DNA of 64,000 nt from CAVYOE01 sp963770155 (GTDB taxonomy: Bacteria; Actinomycetota; Thermoleophilia; Solirubrobacterales; 70-9), in contig CAVYOE010000001.1 in the NCBI GenBank assembly GCA_963770155.1, positions 62,001 to 126,000 of the forward strand, in the 5' to 3' direction. Shown piece after piece: positions 54,129-62,274 of this stretch. The stretch's first letter is position 1, and each line of letters begins with the position of its first letter. The notes beneath the pieces were generated by a model. It was not told the origin of the DNA. It searched no databases and saw only the letters and a list, made by a program, of their open reading frames with translations. A program made the position numbers and the translations under genes.

Positions 54129-54728
54129 TTGCGCGGCGTGCTGATCGTCTTGATCCTGATCGGGGTGGCGGTGGCCGTCGGCCTGTTCGTGTGGTTGACC
54201 TATAACCGCATGGTCGCTCGCCGCCAGGGGGTGGACAACAGCTGGGCGCAGATCGAGGCGGCGCTGCAGCGGCGGCACGACCTTATCCCCAACCTGGTCG
54301 AGGCGGTCAAGGGCTACGCGCAGCACGAGCGCGCCACCTTCGAGGAAACGACCCGCGCCCGCGCCGCCGCCGAGTCGGCCAGCGGTCCGCAAGACGCCTC
54401 GGCAGCAGAGGGGACCCTGACCGCGATGATCGGGCGGCTGATGGCGGTCGCCGAGCAGTATCCGGAGCTGCGCGCGACCGAGAACTTCCAGCAGCTGCAG
54501 GCCAGCTTGTCGGAGACCGAGGACCAGATCCAGATCACGCGTCGCGTCTACAACGACACGGTCCAGACCTACAACACCCTGATCCAGATCTTCCCGCCGA
54601 ACCTGGTCGCCCGCGCCTTCAACTTCGAGGCCCGCGAGTTCTTCGACGCGCCGACCGAGGCCGATGCGGCGCCGGAGGTGCAGTTCGGCGGCGGTGCCGG
54701 CGGCGCGGAGGCTCCACCCCAGCGGTGA
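54129..54728 (+). CDS. LemA-family membrane protein
   Basis: A TTG at 54129 (or GTG at 54138) starts a 199-aa protein with one TM segment (about 3-24) and a long helical LemA domain: YNRMVARRQGVDNSWAQIEAALQRRHDLIPNLVEAVKGYAQHE, then LMAVAEQYPELRATENFQQLQASLSETEDQIQITRRVYND. This signature is highly conserved. The Gly/Ala-rich C-terminus is extra. It overlaps the next gene (GTGA). LemA-DUF2207 pairs are common but their function is unknown. Confidence 0.9.
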   Translation: MRGVLIVLILIGVAVAVGLFVWLTYNRMVARRQGVDNSWAQIEAALQRRHDLIPNLVEAVKGYAQHERATFEETTRARAAAESASGPQDASAAEGTLTAMIGRLMAVAEQYPELRATENFQQLQASLSETEDQIQITRRVYNDTVQTYNTLIQIFPPNLVARAFNFEAREFFDAPTEADAAPEVQFGGGAGGAEAPPQR

Positions 54729-56557
54729 GCCAACTCCGTCGCTCAATGGCGGGGCTGCTGGCCGGGGTCGCCCTCCTGGTGCTGCCGGCATCGGCGCAGG
54801 CGCGGAGCGCCGATGTCGTCGACGCGGCGGTGAGCCTGAAGTTGGCTCCGGATGCGACGCTGCTGGTATCCGAGCGGCTCACCTTTGATTACGAAGGCGA
54901 GTTCCACGCGTCTTACCGGGACATCCCGCTCGATGCCGGCCAGACGGTGAGCGACGTCCAGATCAGGGAAAAGGGGCGCGTCTACCGGCCCGGCGGCTGC
55001 ACCGTGGTGGGTTGCACAGACGAGACCGGCCGCTTCGGGCTGGACCAGGCACCCGGGGGCGGCATCAGGATCGTCTGGCACCACAATGCCGCGGACCAGG
55101 AGCGGACCTTCGTTGTCTCCTACGGCGTCGACAAGGAGGCCGTTGCCTACGACGACGTGATCGACGTCTACTGGAAGGTCTGGGGAGACCAGTGGGACTT
55201 CGATCTGGCCAAGCTCCAGGCTGAGTTCGTCGACCCCGCGCTTGACCCGGCGAACGACCTGTATCGGGTCTGGGGCCACCCCCGGGAGGTCGAGGGAGAG
55301 ACCTTCCGCGATCAGGGGGTCGCCCGGCTCGAAGCCGAGGACATTTCCGACCACCAGTTCGCCGAGCTGCGGGTGACGATTCCGCGCACGCCGGGCCAGG
55401 GAATCGGCGCGGCCCGCCACGGGGAGGGTGAGGGCCTGGCCGGGATTCTCGACGAGGAGCAAGAGGCGGACGACGACTACAACTCGGCATTCAACAAGGC
55501 AAAACGGTGGCTCACCGACAAAGCCGGCGCCCTCTCGGTCGCGCTTGCTGTGATGGCGCTCTTCCTGCTCGGCGGCTTGCGCTGGCTCACCCGTGAGCAC
55601 CCGATTTCGGTGCCCGAACATCTGCCCGAGCCGCCCGACGACGCCAGTCCGGCGCTTGCCTACGGACTCGCGCACGAAGGAAGCGACAGCTCGGACACCG
55701 TGCTGGCGACCCTTCTCGACCTGACTGAGCGCGGCTACTACGACTCTGACGAGACGACGACCGAGGATGAAAAGCTCGACCTCTCGATCAAGAAGTCATC
55801 GAAGCGGCCGAGCGCCGAGAAGCTGGAACCGCACGAGAAGGAGGTGCTCGGCTTCTTCGACGCGCTGATCGAGTCGGACACTGTCGCCCTCAGCGAAATG
55901 AAGGACCGGATCCCCGAGCACGACTCCACCTGGCGCAGCCGGTGGGAGGGAATGACCGGGGCCCTGAACGACGTCGACGAAGGCAAGCTCCAGTGGGACC
56001 TGAAGCTCGCCTGGGTCAAGGCGCTGATCGCCCTCGGGCTCCTGATCAGCTTCGGATTGATCATTGCCGCCTACATCGCGGTCGACGAGACTTTCCCCCT
56101 GGGCGTTGCCGCGATCGGGATCATCGTTTTCTGCGTGGTCGTGGTCAGCTCGAACAAGAAACTGAGGCGGCTCGCGCCTGACTATCGGGAGCGAAGCGCG
56201 CGGTGGCAGGCCTTCGAGAAGTGGACCAAGGACTTCCCCAGCCTCAAGGACGACCCTCCCGCGACTCTCGACCTGTGGAAGAAGATCCTGATCTATGGAG
56301 TTGCTTTCGGCACCGCCGAGCGGATGATCAAGTCGGGCCGGATCCCGGCGCCGGTTGCCGAAGCAACCTCAGCCGGCTGGAGCCACTACTACTTCACGGG
56401 CGGGGGCGGCAGCGGAGACTTCGCGATCGACGCCAGCTCGTTCAGCTCCGGCTTCTCCTCCCAAGTCGCGCCCGAGTCGAGCAGCAGCGGAGGCGGGGGC
56501 GGCTTCAGCGGGGGAGGCGGCGGGGGAGGCGGAGGTGGCGGGGGCGGCAGCTGGTAG
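54725..56557 (+). CDS. DUF2207-family membrane protein with Gly-rich tail
   Basis: The 610-aa product has a signal peptide (about 6-26), a periplasmic DUF2207 domain (about 30-240: LKLAPDATLLVSERLTFDYEGEFHASYRDIPL), a TM segment (about 272-292), a cytosolic part with ALAYGLAHEGSDSSDTVLATLLDLTERGYY, and a TM pair near residues 437-475 with the C-terminal helical domain following. The last 55 residues are Ser/Gly-rich and end in a run of about 13 Gly. DUF2207 proteins usually accompany LemA, as here (GTGA overlap). A membrane-stress or envelope role is suspected but not known. Confidence 0.88.
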   Translation: MSQLRRSMAGLLAGVALLVLPASAQARSADVVDAAVSLKLAPDATLLVSERLTFDYEGEFHASYRDIPLDAGQTVSDVQIREKGRVYRPGGCTVVGCTDETGRFGLDQAPGGGIRIVWHHNAADQERTFVVSYGVDKEAVAYDDVIDVYWKVWGDQWDFDLAKLQAEFVDPALDPANDLYRVWGHPREVEGETFRDQGVARLEAEDISDHQFAELRVTIPRTPGQGIGAARHGEGEGLAGILDEEQEADDDYNSAFNKAKRWLTDKAGALSVALAVMALFLLGGLRWLTREHPISVPEHLPEPPDDASPALAYGLAHEGSDSSDTVLATLLDLTERGYYDSDETTTEDEKLDLSIKKSSKRPSAEKLEPHEKEVLGFFDALIESDTVALSEMKDRIPEHDSTWRSRWEGMTGALNDVDEGKLQWDLKLAWVKALIALGLLISFGLIIAAYIAVDETFPLGVAAIGIIVFCVVVVSSNKKLRRLAPDYRERSARWQAFEKWTKDFPSLKDDPPATLDLWKKILIYGVAFGTAERMIKSGRIPAPVAEATSAGWSHYYFTGGGGSGDFAIDASSFSSGFSSQVAPESSSSGGGGGFSGGGGGGGGGGGGGSW

Positions 56558-56575
56558 CTGTCGCGGAGGTGGCGC

Positions 56576-58105
56576 CTAGGAGCCGTATCCCGGCAGCAGC
56601 GACCAGATCGTCACCGGTAGTGGGCCGAGCGGGGGCGGCGGCTGGGCCGGCGGGGCAATGTCCTTCAGGCTTGCGCGGGCAGCCGGCGACAGGAAGCCGC
56701 TACGGATCCGCTGTGGATGGTTGCCGGTCGGGATTTCTGCGACTTCCTTGCGGAGGTCATACGAGAACACCGACATTGAGTCGCTCCCACTCCAGGAGAC
56801 GTAGCAGTAGCGGCCGTCTCGGCTGGTCGTGGCCCAGTAGGGCTTCTTGCCCTCTTTGTGGATGGTGTAGTTGCTGAAATCGTCGCGGTCGACCATCGCG
56901 GCGTAGTCGGACATCGTCCCGGCGACGCAGAGTCGGTCGTTGGCGCCGTTGATCGCGATCCCGTGGTGGGCTGAGTCGAGCAAGTAGAGCTCCCGAGGCA
57001 TCCCGTTGGTGTAGTCGGGGAGGTTCGCCACGCGCAGGACCTTGTCATTGACATTGTCGTACTCGAGGAAGCCGTGGAAGAAGGAGACCTGCATGAAGAT
57101 GCGGCTCTCGTCGCGGGTGATCGCCATCGGCCGCACGGCGGAGCTCATGTTGGGATAGCCCGCCTCGGCCGCCTTCTGGCCGATGTCGATTCGCTTGATC
57201 AGCTCGTTCGGAGGGTCGGCCTTGTTGACCTGGAAGTAGCGGGCGCCCTTGGTGCTGTTGAAGAGGGGATTGTCGAGTGGTGTGTAGACGAGTCCGATGC
57301 TGGCGTGGTAGATCCGCTCGCCATCCTCGGAGTAGGTGTTCTCGTGCGGCGAGTCGCCGGAGGGGAACTGGCCGACCTCCTGTCCGGTCTGCACGTCCAA
57401 GATGTGCACGACGTTGCCGGTGGAGGCGGAGACCGCAACGTGACGACCGTCCGGCGAGATCGCCATGTGGTCGGAGCGCTGGCCCGCCACCGGGAAGCGC
57501 CACTCGATCTCGCCGGTGCTGATCCGGAGCCCGATTACGTCCGCGAAGCTCGGACGGGAAACGATCAGCAGCTCGCCGTCGTTGGAGGTGTACATGTCGT
57601 CGAGGTACTGGTTGTTGCCCTCCCCGACGGCCTGCTGGATCAGGAGGAAGTAGACGAGCCGCACCGGGTTGAGCACGATCTCGGCGATCCGCTGGTCCAG
57701 ATCGGGGATGATGTTGAGCCGGCCGAGGCGCCTCAGGCTGACCGGCTCGTCGGCGCGGCTGCCGGCGGCGCGCGCGGCGCGGCGCTTGCGCTTTGCGCGC
57801 CTGCACTTGCGCTTCGCGGCCTTGCGGCTGCCCTTTCCGCGGGCCCGCTTGCGAGCCTTGCGGCACTTCTTCCTTGCCTTTTTCGCCTGGTTGCTGAGCG
57901 AGGTTCCGGCCGGGGAGCCGGCTGCCGGCGCGGTCATCTCGAGCACGTCGGCGGTCCCCTCCCAGTTGTTGCCGACGAAGATGACTTCCTTGTGCGCTTC
58001 CTGGGCGTTCGCGCGCGGGGAGAGTACGCCAAGCAGCGCCAGCGCGACCGCAGCCAGGGCAAGCGCCAGCACCCACGTCCTACTCCTCGTAGCCACCCAA
58101 GTCAT
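56576..58105 (-). CDS. Secreted beta-propeller protein with Lys/Arg/Cys-rich insert
   Basis: The 509-aa protein has a signal peptide (about 10-34), VIFVGNNWEGTADVLEM, then an inserted cationic stretch at about 74-113 (KKCRKARKRARGKGS and AAKRKCRRAKRKRR) with C81 and C101. From about 120 on a seven-bladed beta-propeller of the YVTN/lactonase type is seen: DMYTSNDGELLIVSRPS, HMAISPDGRHVAVSASTGNVVHILDVQTG, PMAITRDESRIFMQVSF, YWATTSRDGRYCYVSWSGSDSMSVF. The ending is Pro-rich. It may bind a surface polymer through the cationic part. Read in the same direction as sufU, 12 bases after its stop; functional link unlikely. Confidence 0.78.
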   Translation of the reverse strand: MTWVATRSRTWVLALALAAVALALLGVLSPRANAQEAHKEVIFVGNNWEGTADVLEMTAPAAGSPAGTSLSNQAKKARKKCRKARKRARGKGSRKAAKRKCRRAKRKRRAARAAGSRADEPVSLRRLGRLNIIPDLDQRIAEIVLNPVRLVYFLLIQQAVGEGNNQYLDDMYTSNDGELLIVSRPSFADVIGLRISTGEIEWRFPVAGQRSDHMAISPDGRHVAVSASTGNVVHILDVQTGQEVGQFPSGDSPHENTYSEDGERIYHASIGLVYTPLDNPLFNSTKGARYFQVNKADPPNELIKRIDIGQKAAEAGYPNMSSAVRPMAITRDESRIFMQVSFFHGFLEYDNVNDKVLRVANLPDYTNGMPRELYLLDSAHHGIAINGANDRLCVAGTMSDYAAMVDRDDFSNYTIHKEGKKPYWATTSRDGRYCYVSWSGSDSMSVFSYDLRKEVAEIPTGNHPQRIRSGFLSPAARASLKDIAPPAQPPPPLGPLPVTIWSLLPGYGS

Positions 58106-58117
58106 GCGGGGAAAAGC

Positions 58118-58543
58118 CTAGAGGACCGACGCCTCAGATGGGTCACCTTGCTCGCCCTCGTCCTCCCAGTCGACGGGCTTGCCGAGGCTGGCCCCCTTGA
58201 CCACCTTGAGCCCAAGCAGCGCGCACTTCATGCGGGTGGCCGAGATCTCGATCCCCAGCAGCTCGAGCACGAATTGCTTGTCGAGCCTGAGCAGCTCCTC
58301 CCGGGTCATCCCGGCGAGCTCGTCGGTCAGCAATGAGGTGGCGGCGGTCGAGATTGCGCAGCCCTTGCCGTCGAAGCTGATCGCGGCCACCTTCTGGTCG
58401 TCGCCGAGCTTGATGAACACGTGCTGCTCGTCCCCGCAGAAGGGGTTCGTGTCCTCGAACTCGAGGTCGAAGTCGTCGAGCGGGCCGAAGTTGTGCGGCC
58501 GCTTGTAGTGCTCGAGGATCTGGTCGCGGTAGAGCTCGTCCAT
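58118..58543 (-). CDS. sufU: Fe-S/sulfur-transfer protein SufU
   Basis: ATG at 58543 gives 141 aa. Zinc-binding SufU/IscU ligands: C36 and D38 in NPFCGD, C62 in GKGCAIS, C107 in MKCALLG. The insertion between C62 and C107 matches the SufU type, which accepts sulfur from SufS and is zinc-bound in Gram-positives. The start overlaps the sufS stop by 1 base (TGATG), so SufS and SufU are translated together. A longer minus-strand frame covering both is a frame of sufS read-through and not real. Confidence 0.93.
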   Translation of the reverse strand: MDELYRDQILEHYKRPHNFGPLDDFDLEFEDTNPFCGDEQHVFIKLGDDQKVAAISFDGKGCAISTAATSLLTDELAGMTREELLRLDKQFVLELLGIEISATRMKCALLGLKVVKGASLGKPVDWEDEGEQGDPSEASVL

Positions 58544-59817
58544 CAGTCGAGCTCGAACACGCGGCGCGTCTCGGCCAGCGCCTCGACCAGGCGGTCGATC
58601 TCTTCGCGGGTCGTGTAGACGCCGAAGCTCGCCCGGGCAGTCGCGGCGACGCCGAGTCGCTCCATCAGCGGCTGGGCGCAGTGGTGCCCGGCGCGGACCG
58701 CGATCCCGTGCCGGTCGAGAACCTCGGAAACGTCGTGGGCGTGAACGCCTGCGAGCTCGAACGAGACCGGTCCGACCCGCTCGGCATCGCGGGGAGGACC
58801 GAACACGGTCAACCCCTCGACCTCGGCCAGCTGCTCGAGCGCATAGTCGGCGATCTCGCGCTCGTGCGCGAGGACGGCGTCCATGCCGAGCAGGTCGAGC
58901 CAGCGCAGGGCCGACGCGAAACCGATCGCCTGTGTGATCGCCGGAGTGCCGGCCTCGAACCGGGCCGGCGGATCCGCGTAAGTCGTCCCCTCGGTGGTCA
59001 CCTTCTTGATCATCGAGCCGCCGCCGAGGAACGGGGGCATCTCGCGGAGCAGGCTGAGCCGCCCCCACAGCGCCCCGATCCCGGTCGGCCCGTAGAGCTT
59101 GTGGCCGGTGAGGGCATAGAAGTCGACCCCGAGCTCGGCCATGTCGAGCGGGTACTTCGGCGCGGCCTGGGCGCCGTCGGCCAGGACCATTGCTCCGGCC
59201 TCGTGGGCGAGTCGCGCGATCTCGGGAAGGGGGTTGGTCGTCCCGAGCACGTTGGAAACGTGCGCGACCGCGACCAGCTTCGGCCCGCGCTCGAGCAGCT
59301 GCCGGAGCTGGGCCATGTCGAGCAGGCCCTCGTCGGTGACGGGGACCCAGTCGATCTCGGCGCCGACCGTCTCGGCGAGCTGCTGCCACGGGACGACGTT
59401 GGAGTGGTGCTCCATCTCGGTCAGCAGGATCCGGTCGCCGGAGCCGATGTTGTCGGCGCCCCAGCTGCGGGCGACCAGGTTGATCGCCTCGGTCGCGTTG
59501 CGGACGAAGATCACCTCGCGCCGGTCGGCGGCGCCGAGGTGGTCGGCAACCGTCGCCCGCGCTCCTTCATAGGCCGCGGTTGCCTCGGCCGAAAGCGTGT
59601 GCGAGCCACGGTGGACGTTGGAGTGGTGGCTGCGCTCGTAGCGGTCGACGGCCTGGATCGACGCGAGCACCCGCTGCGAGCTGGCGCCGCTGTCGAGGTA
59701 TGCGAGCGGCTCGCCGTTGACCTCCCGGGTGAGCGCCGGGAAGGCCGCGCGGACCTTGGCGAGATCGAACGTCGCTGCCCCCGCCGTGGCCGCGGTGTCG
59801 GCGGTTGCCGGCTTCAC
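58543..59817 (-). CDS. sufS: Cysteine desulfurase SufS
   Basis: The 424-aa PLP enzyme releases sulfur from cysteine as a persulfide. GTG at 59817 is directly after the sufC stop. It is a group II desulfurase: SSHHSNVHRGSH, ATEAINLVA, EMEHHSNVVPW, DGAQAAPK, the PLP lysine in ALTGHKLYGPTGIGAL, and the reactive Cys in RAGHHCAQP. The short loop around that Cys is as expected for SufS. It sits in the order rrf2-sufC-sufS-sufU. Confidence 0.95.
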   Translation of the reverse strand: MKPATADTAATAGAATFDLAKVRAAFPALTREVNGEPLAYLDSGASSQRVLASIQAVDRYERSHHSNVHRGSHTLSAEATAAYEGARATVADHLGAADRREVIFVRNATEAINLVARSWGADNIGSGDRILLTEMEHHSNVVPWQQLAETVGAEIDWVPVTDEGLLDMAQLRQLLERGPKLVAVAHVSNVLGTTNPLPEIARLAHEAGAMVLADGAQAAPKYPLDMAELGVDFYALTGHKLYGPTGIGALWGRLSLLREMPPFLGGGSMIKKVTTEGTTYADPPARFEAGTPAITQAIGFASALRWLDLLGMDAVLAHEREIADYALEQLAEVEGLTVFGPPRDAERVGPVSFELAGVHAHDVSEVLDRHGIAVRAGHHCAQPLMERLGVAATARASFGVYTTREEIDRLVEALAETRRVFELD

Positions 59818-60598
59818 CTATGCCTCCGCCGCAACGCTCGACTCTTCAACACCCTCCGTGATCCAGCCGTATCCCTTCTCCTCGAGCTGCTCGACCAGCT
59901 CGGCGCCGCCTTCCTTGACGATCCGGCCCTGGTGGATGACGTGGACGAAGTCGGGCTTGACGAGATGGAGGATGCGCTGGTAGTGGGTGATGATGAGCAC
60001 GCCCATGTCGGGGCCGGCGAACTTGTTGACGCCCGCGGCCACGACCCTGAGCGCATCGATATCGAGCCCCGAGTCGGTCTCGTCGAGGACGGCGATCTCG
60101 GGCCGGAGCAGGGCCAGTTGGAGGATCTCCATCCGCTTCTTCTCGCCGCCGGAGAAGCCTTCGTTGAGGTAGCGGGAGGAGAAGTCCTCCGGGATGTTGA
60201 CGAGGCTCATTGCCTCGGTGGCTTCCTTGCGGAAGTCCTTGAGCTTGATCGGATCCTCGCCCCGGGCCTCCCGCAGGGCGTTCATCATCATCCGCAGGTG
60301 CTTGGTCACGGTCACTCCGGGAATCGAGACCGGATACTGGAAGGCCATGAACAGGCCGGCGCGGGCGCGGTCTTCGGGGCTCGCCTCGGTGATCTCCTCG
60401 CCCTTGAAGGTGATCGAGCCCTCGGTCACTTCGAGCGCCGGGTGGCCCATGATCGCGTTTGCCAGGGTGGACTTGCCCGAGCCGTTGGGGCCCATCAGCG
60501 CGTGGACCTTGCCCTTCTCGACCATCGAGATTGAGGCCCTTGAGGATCTCCTTGTCCTCTGCACTGACGTGGAGGTTGCGGATTTCAAGTTCTGCCAT
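59818..60598 (-). CDS. sufC: Fe-S assembly ATPase SufC (one +1 frame break)
   Basis: Repaired, the protein is 259 aa. Walker A GPNGSGKST, Q-loop AFQYP, signature FSGGEKKRMEILQLA, Walker B IAVLDETDSGLD and the switch His in IITHYQRIL are all intact. It is the ATPase of SufBC2D. The frame breaks at 60526: CTC-G-ATG must lose one G to join ILKGLNL to MVEKGKVHAL. The stop is immediately followed by the sufS start. Because the domain is otherwise perfect, the break is best seen as a sequence error. Confidence 0.93.
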
Positions 60599-60649
60599 GT
60601 GGGTGGTCGTCTCCTGTGAGGGGTGTCTAGGTTGGGATCGCCGCCTGAA

Positions 60650-61131
60650 TCAGGCGGCGCCTGCCACGGCGGCCTTGCGGCTCGACTTGCGCTCGCCCCG
60701 GTCTGCGAACGCGACCAGGTCGGCGAGGGTGGTGCCGGCCAAGGCCTTGGTGACGCCGCCCTGGACCCGGGTCCAGAGCAGCTTGGTGGCGCAGGTAGTC
60801 GGCGTCGGATTCGTGCGAGCACGACACCTTGCCTTCGGGCTCCTCGTGGAAGCACTCCATCGGTGCGATCGCACCCTCGAGCGCCTGCACCACCTCGAGC
60901 ATCTCGATCTGCTTGGCGGGCTTGGCCAGCCGGTAACCGCCGTGGGCCCCCCGCTGGCTTTCGACCAGGTCCGGCCTTGCGCAGCTTCGCGACCAGATGC
61001 TCGAGATAGGAGAGGGGCAGGTTCTCGGCCTCGGCGACAGCGCCGAGCGAGACCGGGGCCTCGCTTTGCGCCTGGCGGCCGAGCTCGACCATGAGGCGGA
61101 CGCCGTACTCGGCTCTGGTTGAGAAAAGCAT
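60650..61131 (-). CDS. Rrf2-family regulator of the SUF genes (two +1 frame breaks)
   Basis: Repaired, the protein is 159 aa. A winged helix-turn-helix of the Rrf2/IscR type: FSTRAEYGVRLMVELGRQAQSEAPVSLGAVAEAENLPLSYLEHLVAKLRKADLVESQRGAHGGYRLAKP, then cysteines for a Fe-S cluster in MECFHEE, VSCSHES and the CATKLLWTRVQ segment. The frame breaks at about 60972 (GCC-G-GAC) and 60795 (TAC-C-TGC). In relatives such as IscR and SufR the cluster senses Fe-S status and represses the suf genes. Located 51 bp before sufC and with an operator at 61143-61162. Confidence 0.88.
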
Positions 61132-61142
61132 CGCGGTTCAAA

Positions 61143-61162
61143 TCCTACCGAATGAGTCGGAT
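61143..61162 (-). promoter_or_regulatory. Putative Rrf2 operator upstream of rrf2-sufCSU
   Basis: Read on the minus strand, ATCCGAC-TCATTC-GGTAGGA contains inverted CCGA/TCGG half-sites and the -10 TAGGAT (61147-61142), 10 bases before the rrf2 start codon. The same spaced motif is upstream of sufB (53708-53727). Autoregulation plus control of sufBD is inferred. Confidence 0.6.
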
Positions 61163-61213
61163 AAGCGGTCTAAGTCCGGGCCGGGTCGCAATGCGATGGC
61201 CGCCGCGCCAACT

Positions 61214-61244
61214 TGAGGGCCGGAGCAGGCGCCGTCATATAATT
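61214..61244 (+). promoter_or_regulatory. Promoter for htpX
   Basis: TTGAGG (61214-61219) and TATAAT (61239-61244) with a 19-bp spacer. Start expected near 61251, giving a 22-nt leader with GAGGAG before ATG 61274. The gap 61163-61213 holds nothing else I can name. Confidence 0.6.
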
Positions 61245-61273
61245 CAGTCGACTTCAAACCGAGGAGCTACTTG

Positions 61274-62135
61274 ATGACGACCACAAAGCAGTCCAACTGG
61301 GGCGCGGCACTGAGAACGACGTTGCTGCTCGCGACCCTGACCGGCCTTCTGGTCGCCATCGGCGCAGTCATTGGAGGCCCCGAGGTCGCCGGCGGTTTCT
61401 TGGTGATGGCGCCTGCTCATGAACTTCGTCATGTTCTGGTTCAGCGACAAGATCGCGCTGAAGATGGCCCGCGCGCAGCCGGTGAGCGAGCAGGAGGCAC
61501 CGAAGCTTTACGAGATGGTCAGGGAGCTGACCACGCGCGCCGAGCTGCCGATGCCGAAGCTCTACTTGATCCCGCAGCAGCAGCCGAACGCCTTCGCGAC
61601 CGGCCGCAATCCGAAGAACTCGGCGGTCGCGGTGACCGAGGGCCTGGTCAACTTGATGGGTGACGAGGAGCTCAAGGGCGTGCTCGCCCACGAGCTCGCC
61701 CATATCCGCAATCGCGACATCCTGATAACCACGATCGCCGCCGCCATCGGCGGCGCGATCACGTACATCGGCTACATGCTGATGTGGTTCGGCGGCGACG
61801 ACGAGTCTCCGCTTGGCCTGGTCGGCGCCCTGGCGTTGGCTCTGCTCGCCCCGCTTGCGGCCGGGCTGATCCAGATGGCCGTGTCGCGCCAGCGCGAGTT
61901 CTCCGCTGACGCGACCGGCGCCGAGTTCACAGGCAATCCCGAGGGACTGGCGACAGCGCTGCTGCGACTGGAAGCCGGCAGCGAGGCCGCCCCGATGCAG
62001 GTGAACCAGGCGACCGAGCCGCTCTACATCGTGAAGCCGTTCAGCGGCGGCGGTCTTGCCAGCCTCTTCTCCACCCACCCTCCGATCGAGGAGCGCGTCC
62101 GCCGCCTCCGCCAAATGCGGCCAGCCATTGCGTAG
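61274..62135 (+). CDS. htpX: HtpX-family membrane zinc metalloprotease (one +1 frame break)
   Basis: Repaired, the protein is 286 aa, normal for HtpX. N-terminal TM segments (about 11-45, with ALRTTLLLATLTGLLVAIGAVIGGPEVAGGFLVMALLMNFVMFW), HExxH zinc motif in VLAHELAHIRNRD, a downstream TM pair (ILITTIAAAIGGAITYIGYMLMW and ALALALLAPLAAGLIQMAV) and the third ligand Glu region REFSADATGAEF. It degrades damaged membrane proteins, usually under stress. The frame breaks at about 61412: GCGC-C-TGCTC must lose one C to continue GFLVMALLMNFV. ATG 61274 is preferred to TTG 61271. Confidence 0.92.
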
Positions 62136-62155
62136 CTGGTAGGCGGCGGGCATCA

Positions 62156-62220
62156 CCCCCTCCGGGGGCTCAACTTAATCGCGCGCCGCAGGCGCTCTGT
62201 CTGATGCGACGCCAGTCGCA
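62156..62220 (+). terminator. Two hairpins after htpX (candidate terminator region)
   Basis: CCCCC-TCC-GGGGG (62156-62168) and TGCGAC-GCCA-GTCGCA (62205-62220) are perfect stems. Neither is followed by a good T run, so the region may rather slow polymerase or process the RNA. It lies between htpX and the moeB promoter; nothing else is seen in 62136-62258. Confidence 0.45.
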
Positions 62221-62258
62221 CGCCCCGGCGGGGGTGGCGACCGCCGCCAACACCTCGC

Positions 62259-62264
62259 TATACT
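62259..62264 (+). promoter_or_regulatory. -10 for the rhodanese-E1 gene
   Basis: TATACT lies 10 bases before ATG 62275, so the message would be leaderless or almost so. This supports the first ATG (62275) over the in-frame ATG at 62302. Confidence 0.5.
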
Positions 62265-62274
62265 TTATGAAGTA

